A stretch of DNA of 64,000 bases from Paenibacillus sp. cl123 (GCF_900101595.1 NZ_FMYY01000027.1:1-64000); one strand, 5' to 3'; positions 44,874-53,769 are shown, numbered from the stretch's first letter. The notes: generated by a model from the letters alone, not told the origin. Program-made: numbers and translations.

Positions 44874-45878
44874 CTAATAAGCCCGCCTGCCCGTTCTTAT
44901 AACCAGCACCATCGATACGAACATAACCGCGAATGCAAGCAGCAGCAGCTTTTTCCCCCCGGGCTCGACAAAATAACGGGTGTAGTTGACCGGGTCCGCA
45001 TAGATATTGAAGCCGATGATGAAGAATGCGAATGCCACCATGAACGTCGTACCGATCCGGTATACCGTAATCATCGCCAGCCGGTTTTCCTCGTGGCGCT
45101 TGGAAGCCTGCATTTTGTTGACCAGCTGGTGCAGCGACTCCGTCATATCGGTCCCGTATTGGGCCCCGATCAGCAGCAGGTCGGTCAAGTCATGCGCCCA
45201 CTCATTGTCCACCCGTCGGGCAAATTCATACAGCGCCTGATCGATCGATTTCATGTGCAGTCCAAGCTCCAGCCGCCTCCACTCCGCGCGCACCTCCTCC
45301 GGCATCGTATCCGCGCTGCTGACAATCATATCGGCCAGCGTCAAACGCGGGCGGTAATGGCCGATCAAATTTTGCACCAGCATAATCATGCGTCTGGCAA
45401 TCCCCTCCCGCTTGCGCATCACGCGAAAACGGATGAGGAAATAGGGAATGGAGCCGGTCAATACGCCGATCATCGCGCTCAAGGGCCAAATATGTCCCTC
45501 CTGCAGAGGCATCGCTCCGATGGACATGGTGCGGGACAAGCCTTGAAGCAGGACATCCGAGCCGAAAAAACCGACGAGCGCCAGCACGCCCATCCCCATC
45601 AGCACAGGTTCCGCGCCGAAGCGGAGCTCCGCCAGATCCAGCTCTTCGCGCAGGTGCTTGATCGGCCGGGCAGCAAGCCTTCCCAGGCTGCGCCGCCTCC
45701 TCCCGCGACCTGCATAGCCGTACAGCGAAGGATGGCGGCGGCGGTACGTCCAGACCGAAACGAGCAGCCGGGCTGCCAGCAGGGACAAGCCCAGCGAGCC
45801 GATGACCCACATGCCCAGAAGGATAGGCTGTACGGCGTCCATCCAAGCGAGCGAATCCGCGGTTAATCGCCCAAGCAT
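44874..45878 (-). CDS. TadB-like inner membrane platform protein
   Basis: About 334 residues with an N-terminal helix, a basic stretch (RGRRRRSLGRLAARP), two central helices, the T2SSF cytoplasmic domain (ARRMIMLVQNLIGHYRPRLTLADMIVSSADTMPEEVRAEWRRL...TDMTESLHQLVNKMQ) and two C-terminal helices. It overlaps the 3' end of the TadA gene by a few bases. The ATG at 45878 is preferred over a TTG at 45887. Confidence 0.8.
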   Translation of the reverse strand: MLGRLTADSLAWMDAVQPILLGMWVIGSLGLSLLAARLLVSVWTYRRRHPSLYGYAGRGRRRRSLGRLAARPIKHLREELDLAELRFGAEPVLMGMGVLALVGFFGSDVLLQGLSRTMSIGAMPLQEGHIWPLSAMIGVLTGSIPYFLIRFRVMRKREGIARRMIMLVQNLIGHYRPRLTLADMIVSSADTMPEEVRAEWRRLELGLHMKSIDQALYEFARRVDNEWAHDLTDLLLIGAQYGTDMTESLHQLVNKMQASKRHEENRLAMITVYRIGTTFMVAFAFFIIGFNIYADPVNYTRYFVEPGGKKLLLLAFAVMFVSMVLVIRTGRRAY

Positions 45879-47317
45879 GCATCCCAAACCCCCAGCTTCG
45901 CAAAATCGCGGCCATCCGCCCCGTTAGCCAGCAGATGGTCGGTCAGGGAGCGGCTTAGCGTATTTCCGGTGAAGCTCCACGTCTGCTTCGCATAGCTCCA
46001 TTCAACGAGCGGCTTCACCGAAACACGCTGCTCTTCATCGACGGAAAGCTCCGTAATTTCCGTCACCACCCGCCGCGGTCTGCCCTCCACCTGTACCAGC
46101 CTCAGAAATATCAATATATTGAAGGCTCTTGCGACCCGCCGCATCGTATCCCCGGTATCATGCTGCCGCCCGTCCTGCTTGATCATATCCACAACATCGC
46201 TCAGGAAGGAATCCCGGTATTTCGTATGCATCGTTCCCATCATATCGTGACCGCGCAGCGCCCCCTGCACCATCTGGGCGACCTCCGAGCCTTTGGCCTC
46301 GCCGACAATGACCCAGTGGGGACTCATCACCAGCAGCGGCTTGAACGATTCTTCCATCGACAGCCGGATGTCCTCAACCTCGCGCACCGCCAAAATATTT
46401 CTCGTTCCCCGCAGCCTCTCCCGCAGCGCAACCTCAAACTCCTTCTCCAGCGTCCTGATCCGCTCGTGCTCGGGAATTTCGGCGGCCAGCGCGAACAGAA
46501 ACGTCGTCTTGCCCGTAGCCGTCCCGCCGCCGATCAGCATGCTGGCGTGATGACGCACGAGGAGCCGCAGCAGCTGCGCCATCCGCTCGTTGATCGTTCC
46601 CAGCCCCGTAAGCTGGCCGAGCGTCACATCCTTGACGATAAAATTCCGGATGTGAATGCTCGGCACATCCGAATAAGGCGGACGCGTCATGACCAGCCGG
46701 GAGCGGTTCCACATATAGGACTGAACGAAGGGCTGCCGTTCGTTGATCGGCTTCTTTCCGCATAGCGCAAGCCTGTCCTGAAGCCTTAGCACATCCTCCA
46801 GCGACCCGAACATGCGGGTATGACGTTCCATCCGGCCGCCCTTCAGCAGGAAAATATGCCGGCCGATCACCTGCACCTCCTCCACGTCATCCAGCCGGTA
46901 CAAATCCTCGATCAAGCCTGTACCGCAGGTTTCGGCAAATATGCTGTCCGCCTGGGAGAGCGGATGAATGAGCGTGGCCGGCTCTACCTGAATCCGGTAT
47001 TCGACCAGCAGCGTTTCGATGACGGCCTTCATTCGCCATTGGGCCAGCGGTTCGCCGAGTCCCGCTTGAATAATATCCTCGTACAACGCCTGATCCGACT
47101 TGGAGCGCTCGGTCAGATGCTCGTACAGCATCGACGCGGCCTCGGACAACGGCAGACGGCGTTCTCCATGCTCCGCCCCTTTCGTGCGGACCGGCTGATG
47201 GCTTCGCACAAATGGCGTCCCTGCTTGGGCCAGGTCCTTCACATAACGTACCGCATCAAAGCGCAGGCGCGGCCGCAAGCGGGTGTCATCTGCAAGCTCC
47301 GGTGCTCGTATCTGCAT
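45863..47317 (-). CDS. tadA: TadA/CpaF-type secretion ATPase
   Basis: A 484-residue hexameric ATPase that powers assembly of Tad (type IVc) pili. It has an N-terminal helical and N2 domain (DLYRLDDVEEVQVIGRHIFLLKGGRM), the Walker A GGGTATGKTT at about 263-272, an Asp box (EFEVALRERLRGTRNILAVRE) and a Walker B-like LLVMSPHWVIVGEAKGSE with the usual HTGH-like MGTMHTKY after it. I chose the ATG at 47317 after GAGGAGGC; the frame continues to 47413 without support. It overlaps tadB by about 16 nt. Confidence 0.92.
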   Translation of the reverse strand: MQIRAPELADDTRLRPRLRFDAVRYVKDLAQAGTPFVRSHQPVRTKGAEHGERRLPLSEAASMLYEHLTERSKSDQALYEDIIQAGLGEPLAQWRMKAVIETLLVEYRIQVEPATLIHPLSQADSIFAETCGTGLIEDLYRLDDVEEVQVIGRHIFLLKGGRMERHTRMFGSLEDVLRLQDRLALCGKKPINERQPFVQSYMWNRSRLVMTRPPYSDVPSIHIRNFIVKDVTLGQLTGLGTINERMAQLLRLLVRHHASMLIGGGTATGKTTFLFALAAEIPEHERIRTLEKEFEVALRERLRGTRNILAVREVEDIRLSMEESFKPLLVMSPHWVIVGEAKGSEVAQMVQGALRGHDMMGTMHTKYRDSFLSDVVDMIKQDGRQHDTGDTMRRVARAFNILIFLRLVQVEGRPRRVVTEITELSVDEEQRVSVKPLVEWSYAKQTWSFTGNTLSRSLTDHLLANGADGRDFAKLGVWDACLGD

Positions 47318-47343
47318 CGTCTCTGCCTCCTCTCTGCCTTCCT

Positions 47344-48606
47344 TCAACCGAAGCGCGTCGTCAACCGGTCGAGCCAGCCCGGCCTGCCTGCCCTGGCTGG
47401 CGGCGCGACCCACCCGGGCAGCGCCGACTCCTCGGGATCAAGACGAGCCGCGAGCCGGTCGATCTGCTCCGAGAACGCCGCCGCCTCCGGGCGGCCGTAC
47501 AACGGGACGCCCTCGTCGGACGCGCGAAGACCGAGGCCGCCAGGCATATTGGGCAAGGCGGCCGCCAGGCGCATGCCCAAGTAATCGGCGATGCGCTCCG
47601 GCCGCTCCGTCTGGGAGATGCGGTTGACGATCAGCGATACTTCCTGGGGCGACAGCCCGCAGTAAGACCAGAAGCAGGCGAACCACTCTCCCCATGCCCT
47701 CCGGTAGGAAGCGTATCTGTTCTGCACGACCAGCCAGCGCTCGTCAGCCTCCCTCACCGCGCTGATGGTGGCGGCGTTATCGGGACAACCGCTTACATCG
47801 ATGATCGTGATGTCGAAGGCGCTGCGCGCGACCCCGATCAGATGCTCCATCATCTCCGGCGTCATATCCCCGGCCGTATCCCGGCGCGGAGAGCCGGGCA
47901 GCACATGAAGCGATCCGCGCTGCTTGTACAGCCTGCATGCCCCGAGCAATTCTTCCGGCGTCAATCTTCGCGTCTGGAGCTTGGCGCGCAGCGCAAAAGC
48001 CGCCGCCCCGTCTGGCTCCATGCGAAAGCCGGCATGGATCTCGGGATTGCGCAGATTGGCATCCACGAGGCCGACACTTCGCCGCCCCCGGGCTGCCAAG
48101 GCGAGCGCCGTGTTGACGGCTGCCGTCGTCGCGCCGTCCTTGGCCGCGGCCGACCAGACGACCGCCACCGTCCCGGGTCCGCCCGGCCTGGGGGCGCCTC
48201 CTGCTCCCAGCAGGGAGAGGTTCTCCCAAGCCTCCCCTCCTGCCGCAAACCGCCGGAAAGCCTGCAGCACTTTACTCCGGCTTGCTCCGGCTGGCAGCAC
48301 CCGGATATCAAGCGACTCTCCCAGGCGGCAGACGGCTTCCATCATGAAGGAATCGTAAACCGACTCGTCTTGCGCAACCAGCAATCTGGCATACGGCTGC
48401 TTGCGGCGAAGCAGAGGCATCCATTCCCACGGATAACGGTCATACCAGATACCGGCATGGACGGCTACGGCCTCCAGCGGCTCATCCAGCCGGTCCAGCA
48501 GCCCTGCAGCGGTGCTGACAAGCTTTGCATCGGCTTCCCCGCTCCGCTCGTCGGCGGCAGTCAGATCGCTGTCCCGGTCGCCCGGTACGGCCAGCAAGAA
48601 TGTCAT
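47344..48606 (-). CDS. CpaE/TadZ-like protein with a deviant MinD-type ATPase domain
   Basis: A 420-residue protein. The N-terminal part (about 1-130) is receiver-like without clear phosphoacceptor residues. The second part is a MinD/CpaE fold: VAVVWSAAAKDGATTAAVNTALALA in the P-loop place (KDGATT rather than KGGVGKT), VGLVDANLRNPEIH, FDITIIDVSGCPDN. Such proteins position Tad machines at the pole or cell surface. It overlaps the CpaB-like gene upstream by four bases (ATGA) and is followed by TadA. Confidence 0.8.
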   Translation of the reverse strand: MTFLLAVPGDRDSDLTAADERSGEADAKLVSTAAGLLDRLDEPLEAVAVHAGIWYDRYPWEWMPLLRRKQPYARLLVAQDESVYDSFMMEAVCRLGESLDIRVLPAGASRSKVLQAFRRFAAGGEAWENLSLLGAGGAPRPGGPGTVAVVWSAAAKDGATTAAVNTALALAARGRRSVGLVDANLRNPEIHAGFRMEPDGAAAFALRAKLQTRRLTPEELLGACRLYKQRGSLHVLPGSPRRDTAGDMTPEMMEHLIGVARSAFDITIIDVSGCPDNAATISAVREADERWLVVQNRYASYRRAWGEWFACFWSYCGLSPQEVSLIVNRISQTERPERIADYLGMRLAAALPNMPGGLGLRASDEGVPLYGRPEAAAFSEQIDRLAARLDPEESALPGWVAPPARAGRPGWLDRLTTRFG

Positions 48607-49547
48607 TTTCTCTCCTCCTTCCTCCAGCTTTTCTCCGTCGCATCCGTGTCCGCCTTGGCCTTCACAGGCTTCCCCTCCTGAAGCTCTGCCGAATCGGCAG
48701 CATCCGCCCGCTTGGCTTGGGAAGCGGGGAGGTCAGAGCCTATCCGCACCGGTTCTTTCTTCGAGGAGAAAGCGTCGGCGGCCTGGAGCAGCCTGAACAG
48801 CTCCGTAACCTTGCCTGCACCGTCCTTGCCCTCCGATGAAGTCAGGTCCGGCAATGCCAGCTTCACGCTGCCGGCCAGCTTGCCAAGCACGAAGGCCTCG
48901 TACACCTCATCGCTCATGATGTAAGTATTGGTCTCCGGCTTCCCGTTCGGGCGGGAGCGGGCTTCCTGCAGCGCTATTTTATCCGGCGCCACGATCGCCT
49001 CCATCGTCCCCGTATCGACAACCTCCGCTCCTTCCGCCGTTTTGACGCTCGTAACGGGCAGCTGCTCGATAATTTTCACGGCCCCGATCCCGGGCGGCTG
49101 CGGTGATCCGGTATCGATCAGCTTGGGCTGGTCGAATTCGACCCATACATCCACCCGATCTCCCCGCCGGACCATATTATTCACATTCATCACGGCATCC
49201 GTTTTGAAGCTGAAGTAGCGCTCCGCCGGCAGCGGCGTGACGCGAATATCGGCAAGCTTCCAGTCGCTCAGCTCCTCCTCGCTGGAGATGGGAACCGCTA
49301 CCCTCCGCCCGATCAAGCGCCGAGGGTCCGTGACGGCCCGCGGATCATGAGCGGCTTGGGCAATGCGCACGATCCGCAGCATGGAAGCGTCAATCGCCTC
49401 TCCGCTATGCAGCAGCCGGACCGGCTTGACCGTTTCCATCGTATGAAGCGACACCTCCATATGCTTCATGAAATACCAGTAGCCCGCGACAGAGCCGGTC
49501 ATCAGCAGCGTGCCTATCGCACCGACGATCCATGGCTTATGCAGCAA
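48603..49547 (-). CDS. CpaB/RcpC-like SAF domain protein
   Basis: A 314-residue protein with one N-terminal helix (WIVGAIGTLLMTGSVAGYWYF) and a SAF-type domain (VRLLHSGEAIDASMLRIVRIAQAAHDPRAVTDPRRLIGRRVAVPI). The second part contains YFSFKTDAVMNVNNMVRRGDRVDVWVEF, the usual CpaB/RcpC block. In Tad systems it is a periplasmic or wall-side assembly factor; here, in a Gram-positive, no secretin is expected. The start appears to be TTG at 49547 with GGGGGAGG upstream. The downstream CpaE-like gene overlaps it by four bases. Confidence 0.83.
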   Translation of the reverse strand: MLHKPWIVGAIGTLLMTGSVAGYWYFMKHMEVSLHTMETVKPVRLLHSGEAIDASMLRIVRIAQAAHDPRAVTDPRRLIGRRVAVPISSEEELSDWKLADIRVTPLPAERYFSFKTDAVMNVNNMVRRGDRVDVWVEFDQPKLIDTGSPQPPGIGAVKIIEQLPVTSVKTAEGAEVVDTGTMEAIVAPDKIALQEARSRPNGKPETNTYIMSDEVYEAFVLGKLAGSVKLALPDLTSSEGKDGAGKVTELFRLLQAADAFSSKKEPVRIGSDLPASQAKRADAADSAELQEGKPVKAKADTDATEKSWRKEERK

Positions 49548-49583
49548 CGCAACCTCCCCCTCTTCTTTTGACCGTCAACATCA

Positions 49584-49673
49584 TCAAGCCGGCGTATACC
49601 GATATGGAAGCCTGTAGGCTTTGAGCAAGCTTCTCACCATCTTTCTCAACCGAAGTCGGCAGCGATAGATCAT
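49584..49673 (-). CDS. 29-residue basic small protein coupled to the kinase gene
   Basis: The ORF starts at ATG 49673, overlapping the kinase stop by four bases (ATGA), and has a strong AAAGGAGGGAAG site. The product MIYRCRLRLRKMVRSLLKAY... (29 residues, about one-third Arg/Lys) could form an amphipathic helix. Translational coupling and the strong ribosome site support real expression, but the small size keeps this tentative. Another tiny frame (15 codons) continues the overlap chain toward the CpaB-like gene. Confidence 0.45.
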   Translation of the reverse strand: MIYRCRLRLRKMVRSLLKAYRLPYRYTPA

Positions 49674-51487
49674 GGCAGCTCTTCCCTCCTTTCCTTTTTT
49701 CGTGTCGGCCTCAGCCAGTCCAGCAGCCTTCGATAGAGCCGGGCTCCGTTTGCTTTCTCTAAAGCTGCCGCACTCGTTTCTATCGGAAAATAGCGGCTTA
49801 CCCACGCATGTACGTGATAGCGAACATCCTGCCAGACGATCGGATGCTCGGTCGGCAGACGCCCTCTCCAGGCGGCCTCGGCCAGCAGACTGCTATCCAG
49901 AGCGGGAAGAACACAGCCGGGAGACTCCGGCAAAAGCTCAAGCCAAGGCGCGCGGCCGCCGGCGCATTTGTTGGCGACCGCATGCCGCCGGCAGCCCGGC
50001 TTCAGCTCATCCAGCAGCAGCCGGAGCCGGCGTTCGACGGCTGCCGTCTGCAGCTTATGGACCATCGGATCGGCCACATATACGACATCCGTGACCGTCT
50101 CCAGCAGAGCGGCCGTCTCCGGCTCTTCCCAGCGGCTGCCGATATCGACGATCGTCACCGGCCTGCGCAGCGTATGAATCAGCTTAAACCAGGCACCGGC
50201 CTGCGCAAACGAAGGAGCCTGCAGTCCCCCGCTTTCGTCCGGCGGCTGCCGTCCGGAACCGCCGGAGCGGAGAAACGCCTGTCTCCAGTCGTCCGAAGCA
50301 GGCAGCCACAGCGTCCGTCCCCTCTCCCACCGCACATCGCCTCCGTGCGCCGCTCCCGGCTCCCTCATCGCTGCATCATAATACCGGTAATGCGGCGGTT
50401 CGTTCTTCATGGCGAACAACAGCGCGGCCAGCTCCGGGCTTGGCGATGGAGGTTCGATCACCGCATGCGGCACCCTGCATTCCTCCAGTGCCTGAGCCAG
50501 CGCCAGCGCTACAAAAGTCGCTCCCGCCCCGGCATACAGCGAGCCGACGGCGATGACCAGCGGCGGCGTCCAGTCAGCGCCCGTCAGCTGCCCGGCATCG
50601 ACCGCGCCATGCAGGGCAGCCCGGCTTCCGGCGCGCAGCCAGCCCCCCAGCTCCGCCGCCGTCTCCCGCGCCGTCGCATAACGCTCGGCCGGACTTGCCT
50701 TCAACAGCTTGAGCACGATCGGCTCAAGCGCAGGCGGCAGCTGCCGCCGCCCGCCCGGCGGCTCGGCCAAGCCGTAATGCGCACCTCCGCTGAGCAGGTA
50801 ATACATCAGCGCGCCAAGTCCGTACAGATCGGTGCGCGGATCGCTTTGTCTGCCGTCATACTGCTCCGGAGCGGCGAAGCCGACCGTGCCGAGATTGACC
50901 GTGTCTCCCTCTCCTCCCGGCTTGAAGCGGCGGGCGGTGCCGAAGTCGATCAGCCGGACCCGGCCCTCGGCGTCAATCATCAGGTTCGAGGGCTTCAGAT
51001 CGCGGTGGATCACGGGCTGAGGGCCCGAGGTGTGCAAATAATCAAGCAGTCCGCACAACTGCAGCGCCAGCCCGGCTACCGTCTCCGCCGGCATCTTTCC
51101 TTCCAGCCTCTCGAATCGTTCCTGCAAGGTTTCCCCGTCGATATACTCCATGACCAGGTACATAAAGCCCTGATCGTTCAGGGGCACGACGTCCACAATA
51201 TCCGGCAAGCTCGGATGCGTCAGCCTGCTCATCGTCTCCGCTTCTTCCAGCATCGCCTGCCGTCTGCCCGCACCGCCCGGCTCGGCATCCTCCCCTTTCC
51301 TAGGCGGCACGCTGGGCATCACAGCCATATCGGCATACAGCTCCTTCACCGCCCAACGCTTGCCCGGCAGCTTCTTATCCTCGGCCAGCAGCACCCGGCT
51401 CGTCCCTCCGCTCCCCAGCGAAGCGACGATCCTGTACCGGCCAGCAAGCAATTCCCCTAACCGAATCCCGTGCGGCGAATCCCGCAT
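49670..51487 (-). CDS. Ser/Thr protein kinase fused to a CpaE/MinD-like domain
   Basis: A 605-residue protein, first gene of the Tad-like operon. The N-terminal eukaryotic-type kinase is complete: glycine loop GSGGTSRV, catalytic Lys about K48 (WAVKELY), HRD at 161-163 (HRDLKPSN), DFG at 181-183, APEQ. There is no transmembrane helix or PASTA repeat. Residues 310-600 look like a degenerate MinD/CpaE ATPase (VIAVGSLYAGAGATFVALALAQAL in the P-loop place, TIVDIGSRWEEPETAALL, VVYVADP). The ATG at 51487 follows GGGAGTG; the frame is open to 51613. It likely controls pilus assembly by phosphorylation. Confidence 0.85.
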   Translation of the reverse strand: MRDSPHGIRLGELLAGRYRIVASLGSGGTSRVLLAEDKKLPGKRWAVKELYADMAVMPSVPPRKGEDAEPGGAGRRQAMLEEAETMSRLTHPSLPDIVDVVPLNDQGFMYLVMEYIDGETLQERFERLEGKMPAETVAGLALQLCGLLDYLHTSGPQPVIHRDLKPSNLMIDAEGRVRLIDFGTARRFKPGGEGDTVNLGTVGFAAPEQYDGRQSDPRTDLYGLGALMYYLLSGGAHYGLAEPPGGRRQLPPALEPIVLKLLKASPAERYATARETAAELGGWLRAGSRAALHGAVDAGQLTGADWTPPLVIAVGSLYAGAGATFVALALAQALEECRVPHAVIEPPSPSPELAALLFAMKNEPPHYRYYDAAMREPGAAHGGDVRWERGRTLWLPASDDWRQAFLRSGGSGRQPPDESGGLQAPSFAQAGAWFKLIHTLRRPVTIVDIGSRWEEPETAALLETVTDVVYVADPMVHKLQTAAVERRLRLLLDELKPGCRRHAVANKCAGGRAPWLELLPESPGCVLPALDSSLLAEAAWRGRLPTEHPIVWQDVRYHVHAWVSRYFPIETSAAALEKANGARLYRRLLDWLRPTRKKERREELP

Positions 51488-51524
51488 CGTTTTCTGTTCA
51501 CTCCCTTTCATGTACAGCACAAAA

Positions 51525-51572
51525 AACCGCCCGATCATGCCCCAAGCAGGCATGATGCAGGCGGTTCCTCCG
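51525..51572 (-). terminator. Strong hairpin with T-run in the leader of the Tad-like operon
   Basis: On the minus strand AACCGCC, CATCATGCC, a short loop, GGCATGATC and GGCGGTT form a two-part stem, followed by TTTTTTG. The T-run ends about 35 bp before the kinase start. It may end transcription from the upstream lipoprotein gene or act as an attenuator if the operon promoter lies upstream of it. Confidence 0.7.
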
Positions 51573-51599
51573 CACATCGTTAGTTCATCGTCACAGAAA

Positions 51600-51821
51600 G
51601 CCGGCCATGTCAACCGCTTACCGCAATACGATGGATTTTGTTAATAAATTATCATAATATTCCCAAATGCGCAAGACTTATTTTATAAACTTTGGACTTC
51701 CTCCGGGTGAAAATAAGTTCAGGCTTTAATTATGGCCTAGGTCTTCCTTTCGAGAACTCAGCCCTTCGTGCAGAAGTAGCAAACAGGGACTAGGCTGTGC
51801 GTTTCAGCAACCAGACCTATT
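51600..51821. other. Upstream region of the Tad-like operon
   Basis: About 220 bp without a gene. A weak promoter can be read on the minus strand: a TTGCGC-like -35 and a TAATTT/GATAAT -10 (about 51640-51670), and a second TTGACA near 51610 lacking a good -10. I see no other structure. Confidence 0.35.
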
Positions 51822-52007
51822 GATACGATATTTCGTATAAATTTCATGCTTTTGACCGCGAGCGGGGCGTTATTATACGATATTCCGCACAACTTCCATA
51901 TTTGTGACCGCCAGCAGGAAGCAGGTATACGTTTTTCCGCACAAAATCCTACACATGTCCGCCCATCCGGCAATTTTATACGGTTTTTCGGTTACTGCTA
52001 AAAGCGA
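51822..52007 (+). repeat. 52-bp repeat array A (four units)
   Basis: Units start with GATACG/TATACG at 51822, 51874, 51926 and 51977, a 51-52 bp period. Each has a TATACGATTTTCCGTATA-like dyad at the start, then a variable segment and a TTTGACCGCC-type block. The last unit is short and reads TTTTTCGGTTACTG. The same arrangement, in the same direction and with the same copy number, is found at 60151-60334. No open frame is supported. Confidence 0.75.
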
Positions 52008-52020
52008 CTATTCCGCGCTC

Positions 52021-52153
52021 CTGTCTACCGTCTGCGATCCTGTCCACCATCTGCGCTCCTGTCCACCATCTGCGCTCCTGTCCACCGTCCGCGCTCCTGT
52101 CCACCGTCCGCGCTCCTGTCCACCGTCTGCGCTCCCATCTACCGTCTGCGCGC
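52021..52153 (+). repeat. 7 x 19-bp tandem repeat (VNTR-like)
   Basis: Seven copies of a 19-bp unit, consensus CTGTCCACCGTCTGCGCTC, start at 52021, 52040, 52059, 52078, 52097, 52116 and 52135. Copies 2 and 3 are identical, as are copies 4 and 5. The last copy overlaps the stop codon and last codons (R-R-R) of the lipoprotein gene. The pattern suggests recent slippage. Confidence 0.9.
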
Positions 52154-53734
52154 CCGCGCAAGCGCCTGCTCCTGAATTTCGATCGCCCGCTCGATGCGCA
52201 AAGCCTTTAATTGGCTGACGAAGCCGTCAAAAGCCGACATCGGCTCGACGCCCAATATCAACTTCAGTGACATCTCATCCACCAGAGTCGTCACATCGTT
52301 CATGATCGCAGAAAACTCGGCGCTCTCCAGCTCGGTCTTGGGCAACTGCGGCAGCATATGCTGATCGGCCTCCGTATCGGCCCAGAGCTTGGCCGCCCTC
52401 CGCTGCTGCGGCAGCGTGTAGAACTGCTCAAGATAGCGTACGTCCTGCACGAAAGGGCCGAAATAGCTGGCTCTGCTGTACATGGCAATCGCCTGGGCCG
52501 GAGCCAGCTTGTCGGGATTGCGCAGGATCAGGTCCGTATATTTCGGGTACCCGTTCTCCAGCGTATAACTGACCCCCTCCACGCCAAAGTTAAACAGCAT
52601 ATGCCCTTCCGGGCCGTAGCCGTAATCCAGCAGACGGGCGGCTTCCTCGGGATGCTTGCTCTTGCTCGATATCGCCACCCCGCCGGTTCCTTCATAGGCG
52701 TAGCTGCGCTGGCCGAACTTGGGCCTCTCCCCTTTGTTCAACACCGGATATGGCGCAGGCTCGAACAGCGCTCCCGGGTCCTTCTCCTGCACAAGCGGCT
52801 GCCACTTGCCGATACCGGCGCCTGCATTCCATAGGGTGGCGCCGCTTCGGCCCATAATCATATTGGAATCCATCGTCTTGGTGTCGACGGTCGCGATATT
52901 CCGGTCGATCAGCCCCTCCTCATACCACTGGCGGAACGTCGTCAGAAACTGCTTGTAGCCCTCTTCCATCGCTCCGAACTTTACGCGTCCCCGGTCCATA
53001 TAGAAGCCTTTCTTGATGCCGAAGGCGCCGACAAAGCCGCCTCCCTCGATACCGAACAGCGCGTGCGGAACCCCAAGGAACGTCAGCGGCGCCTCCGCTC
53101 CCTTTTTCTCCTTGAAAGCCTTAAGCACTGTATACCATTCATCGATCGTCTCCGGGGTCTGAAGATTCAGCTCGTTCAGCCAATCCTTGCGGATAATCGG
53201 CCCTTGATAGGTGCGCAGCAGATCGTCCCCGCGGATGAACGGAAATACATAATAGCTGCCGTCATCCGTTTTCACCTGCCTGTCGATCTCGGGATGCTGG
53301 CTCAAATATTTCTTCAGGTTCGGAGCATGGTTGTCGATCAGGTCATTCAGCCGGATAATATATCCGTCCTTGACAGCCTTGACCGGTCCCCCCGGGAATT
53401 GGCTCCACTCGAATTCGATCAGATCCGGCAGCTCGCCTGAGGCTAGCAGCACATTGAGCGCTTCTTTGGCCTGATTGGACGGCGGCTGAATGAACTTAAG
53501 CTGTACGCCCGTTCTCTTCTGCCATTCCTGGAAAAACGGCACCTCCTGAAAGGTCGGCCTCACGCTCCCCGCATTGCCGTTAAGCTCGGCCCAATAAGAC
53601 AAGGCTATGCCTCCCGGCTCCGGCTCCGCCGCCACGCCGTTTCCGGACGGGGATGAGCAGGAAGTGAGCGCGCTTATCGCCAGCATCAGGGAGAAAAAAA
53701 GCATCATGCCCGTAAACGTTGTTCTGCTCCGCAT
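52139..53734 (-). CDS. Extracellular solute-binding lipoprotein (cassette 3, copy 2)
   Basis: A 531-residue lipoprotein with lipobox LTSC near residue 26. The mature part (YWAELNGNAGS..., EVPFFQEWQKRTGVQLKF, SGELPDLIEFEW) closely matches the first lipoprotein of the cassette at 58224, with long identical blocks such as GPIIRKDWL and FNFGVEGVSY. It lies after the AraC gene and lacks its own permeases, so it may share the permeases encoded upstream. GGAGG precedes the ATG. Its C-terminus (ALARARRR) runs into a tandem repeat. Confidence 0.92.
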   Translation of the reverse strand: MRSRTTFTGMMLFFSLMLAISALTSCSSPSGNGVAAEPEPGGIALSYWAELNGNAGSVRPTFQEVPFFQEWQKRTGVQLKFIQPPSNQAKEALNVLLASGELPDLIEFEWSQFPGGPVKAVKDGYIIRLNDLIDNHAPNLKKYLSQHPEIDRQVKTDDGSYYVFPFIRGDDLLRTYQGPIIRKDWLNELNLQTPETIDEWYTVLKAFKEKKGAEAPLTFLGVPHALFGIEGGGFVGAFGIKKGFYMDRGRVKFGAMEEGYKQFLTTFRQWYEEGLIDRNIATVDTKTMDSNMIMGRSGATLWNAGAGIGKWQPLVQEKDPGALFEPAPYPVLNKGERPKFGQRSYAYEGTGGVAISSKSKHPEEAARLLDYGYGPEGHMLFNFGVEGVSYTLENGYPKYTDLILRNPDKLAPAQAIAMYSRASYFGPFVQDVRYLEQFYTLPQQRRAAKLWADTEADQHMLPQLPKTELESAEFSAIMNDVTTLVDEMSLKLILGVEPMSAFDGFVSQLKALRIERAIEIQEQALARARRR

Positions 53735-53769
53735 CCTCTGAACCTCCGCAGCTTATGTCCTCTCCGTTC

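Noticed and set aside
49808-51460. 550-codon plus-strand frame opposite the kinase
   Set aside because: Arg/Gln-rich antisense frame covering conserved kinase motifs on the other strand.
51822-52007. Possible CRISPR array
   Set aside because: Four units of a 52-bp period are all degenerate, with no exact repeats separated by unique spacers of constant length, and no cas genes are in the window.
51976-52161. 61-codon minus-strand frame rich in Arg, Trp and Asp
   Set aside because: It only translates the 19-bp tandem repeat.
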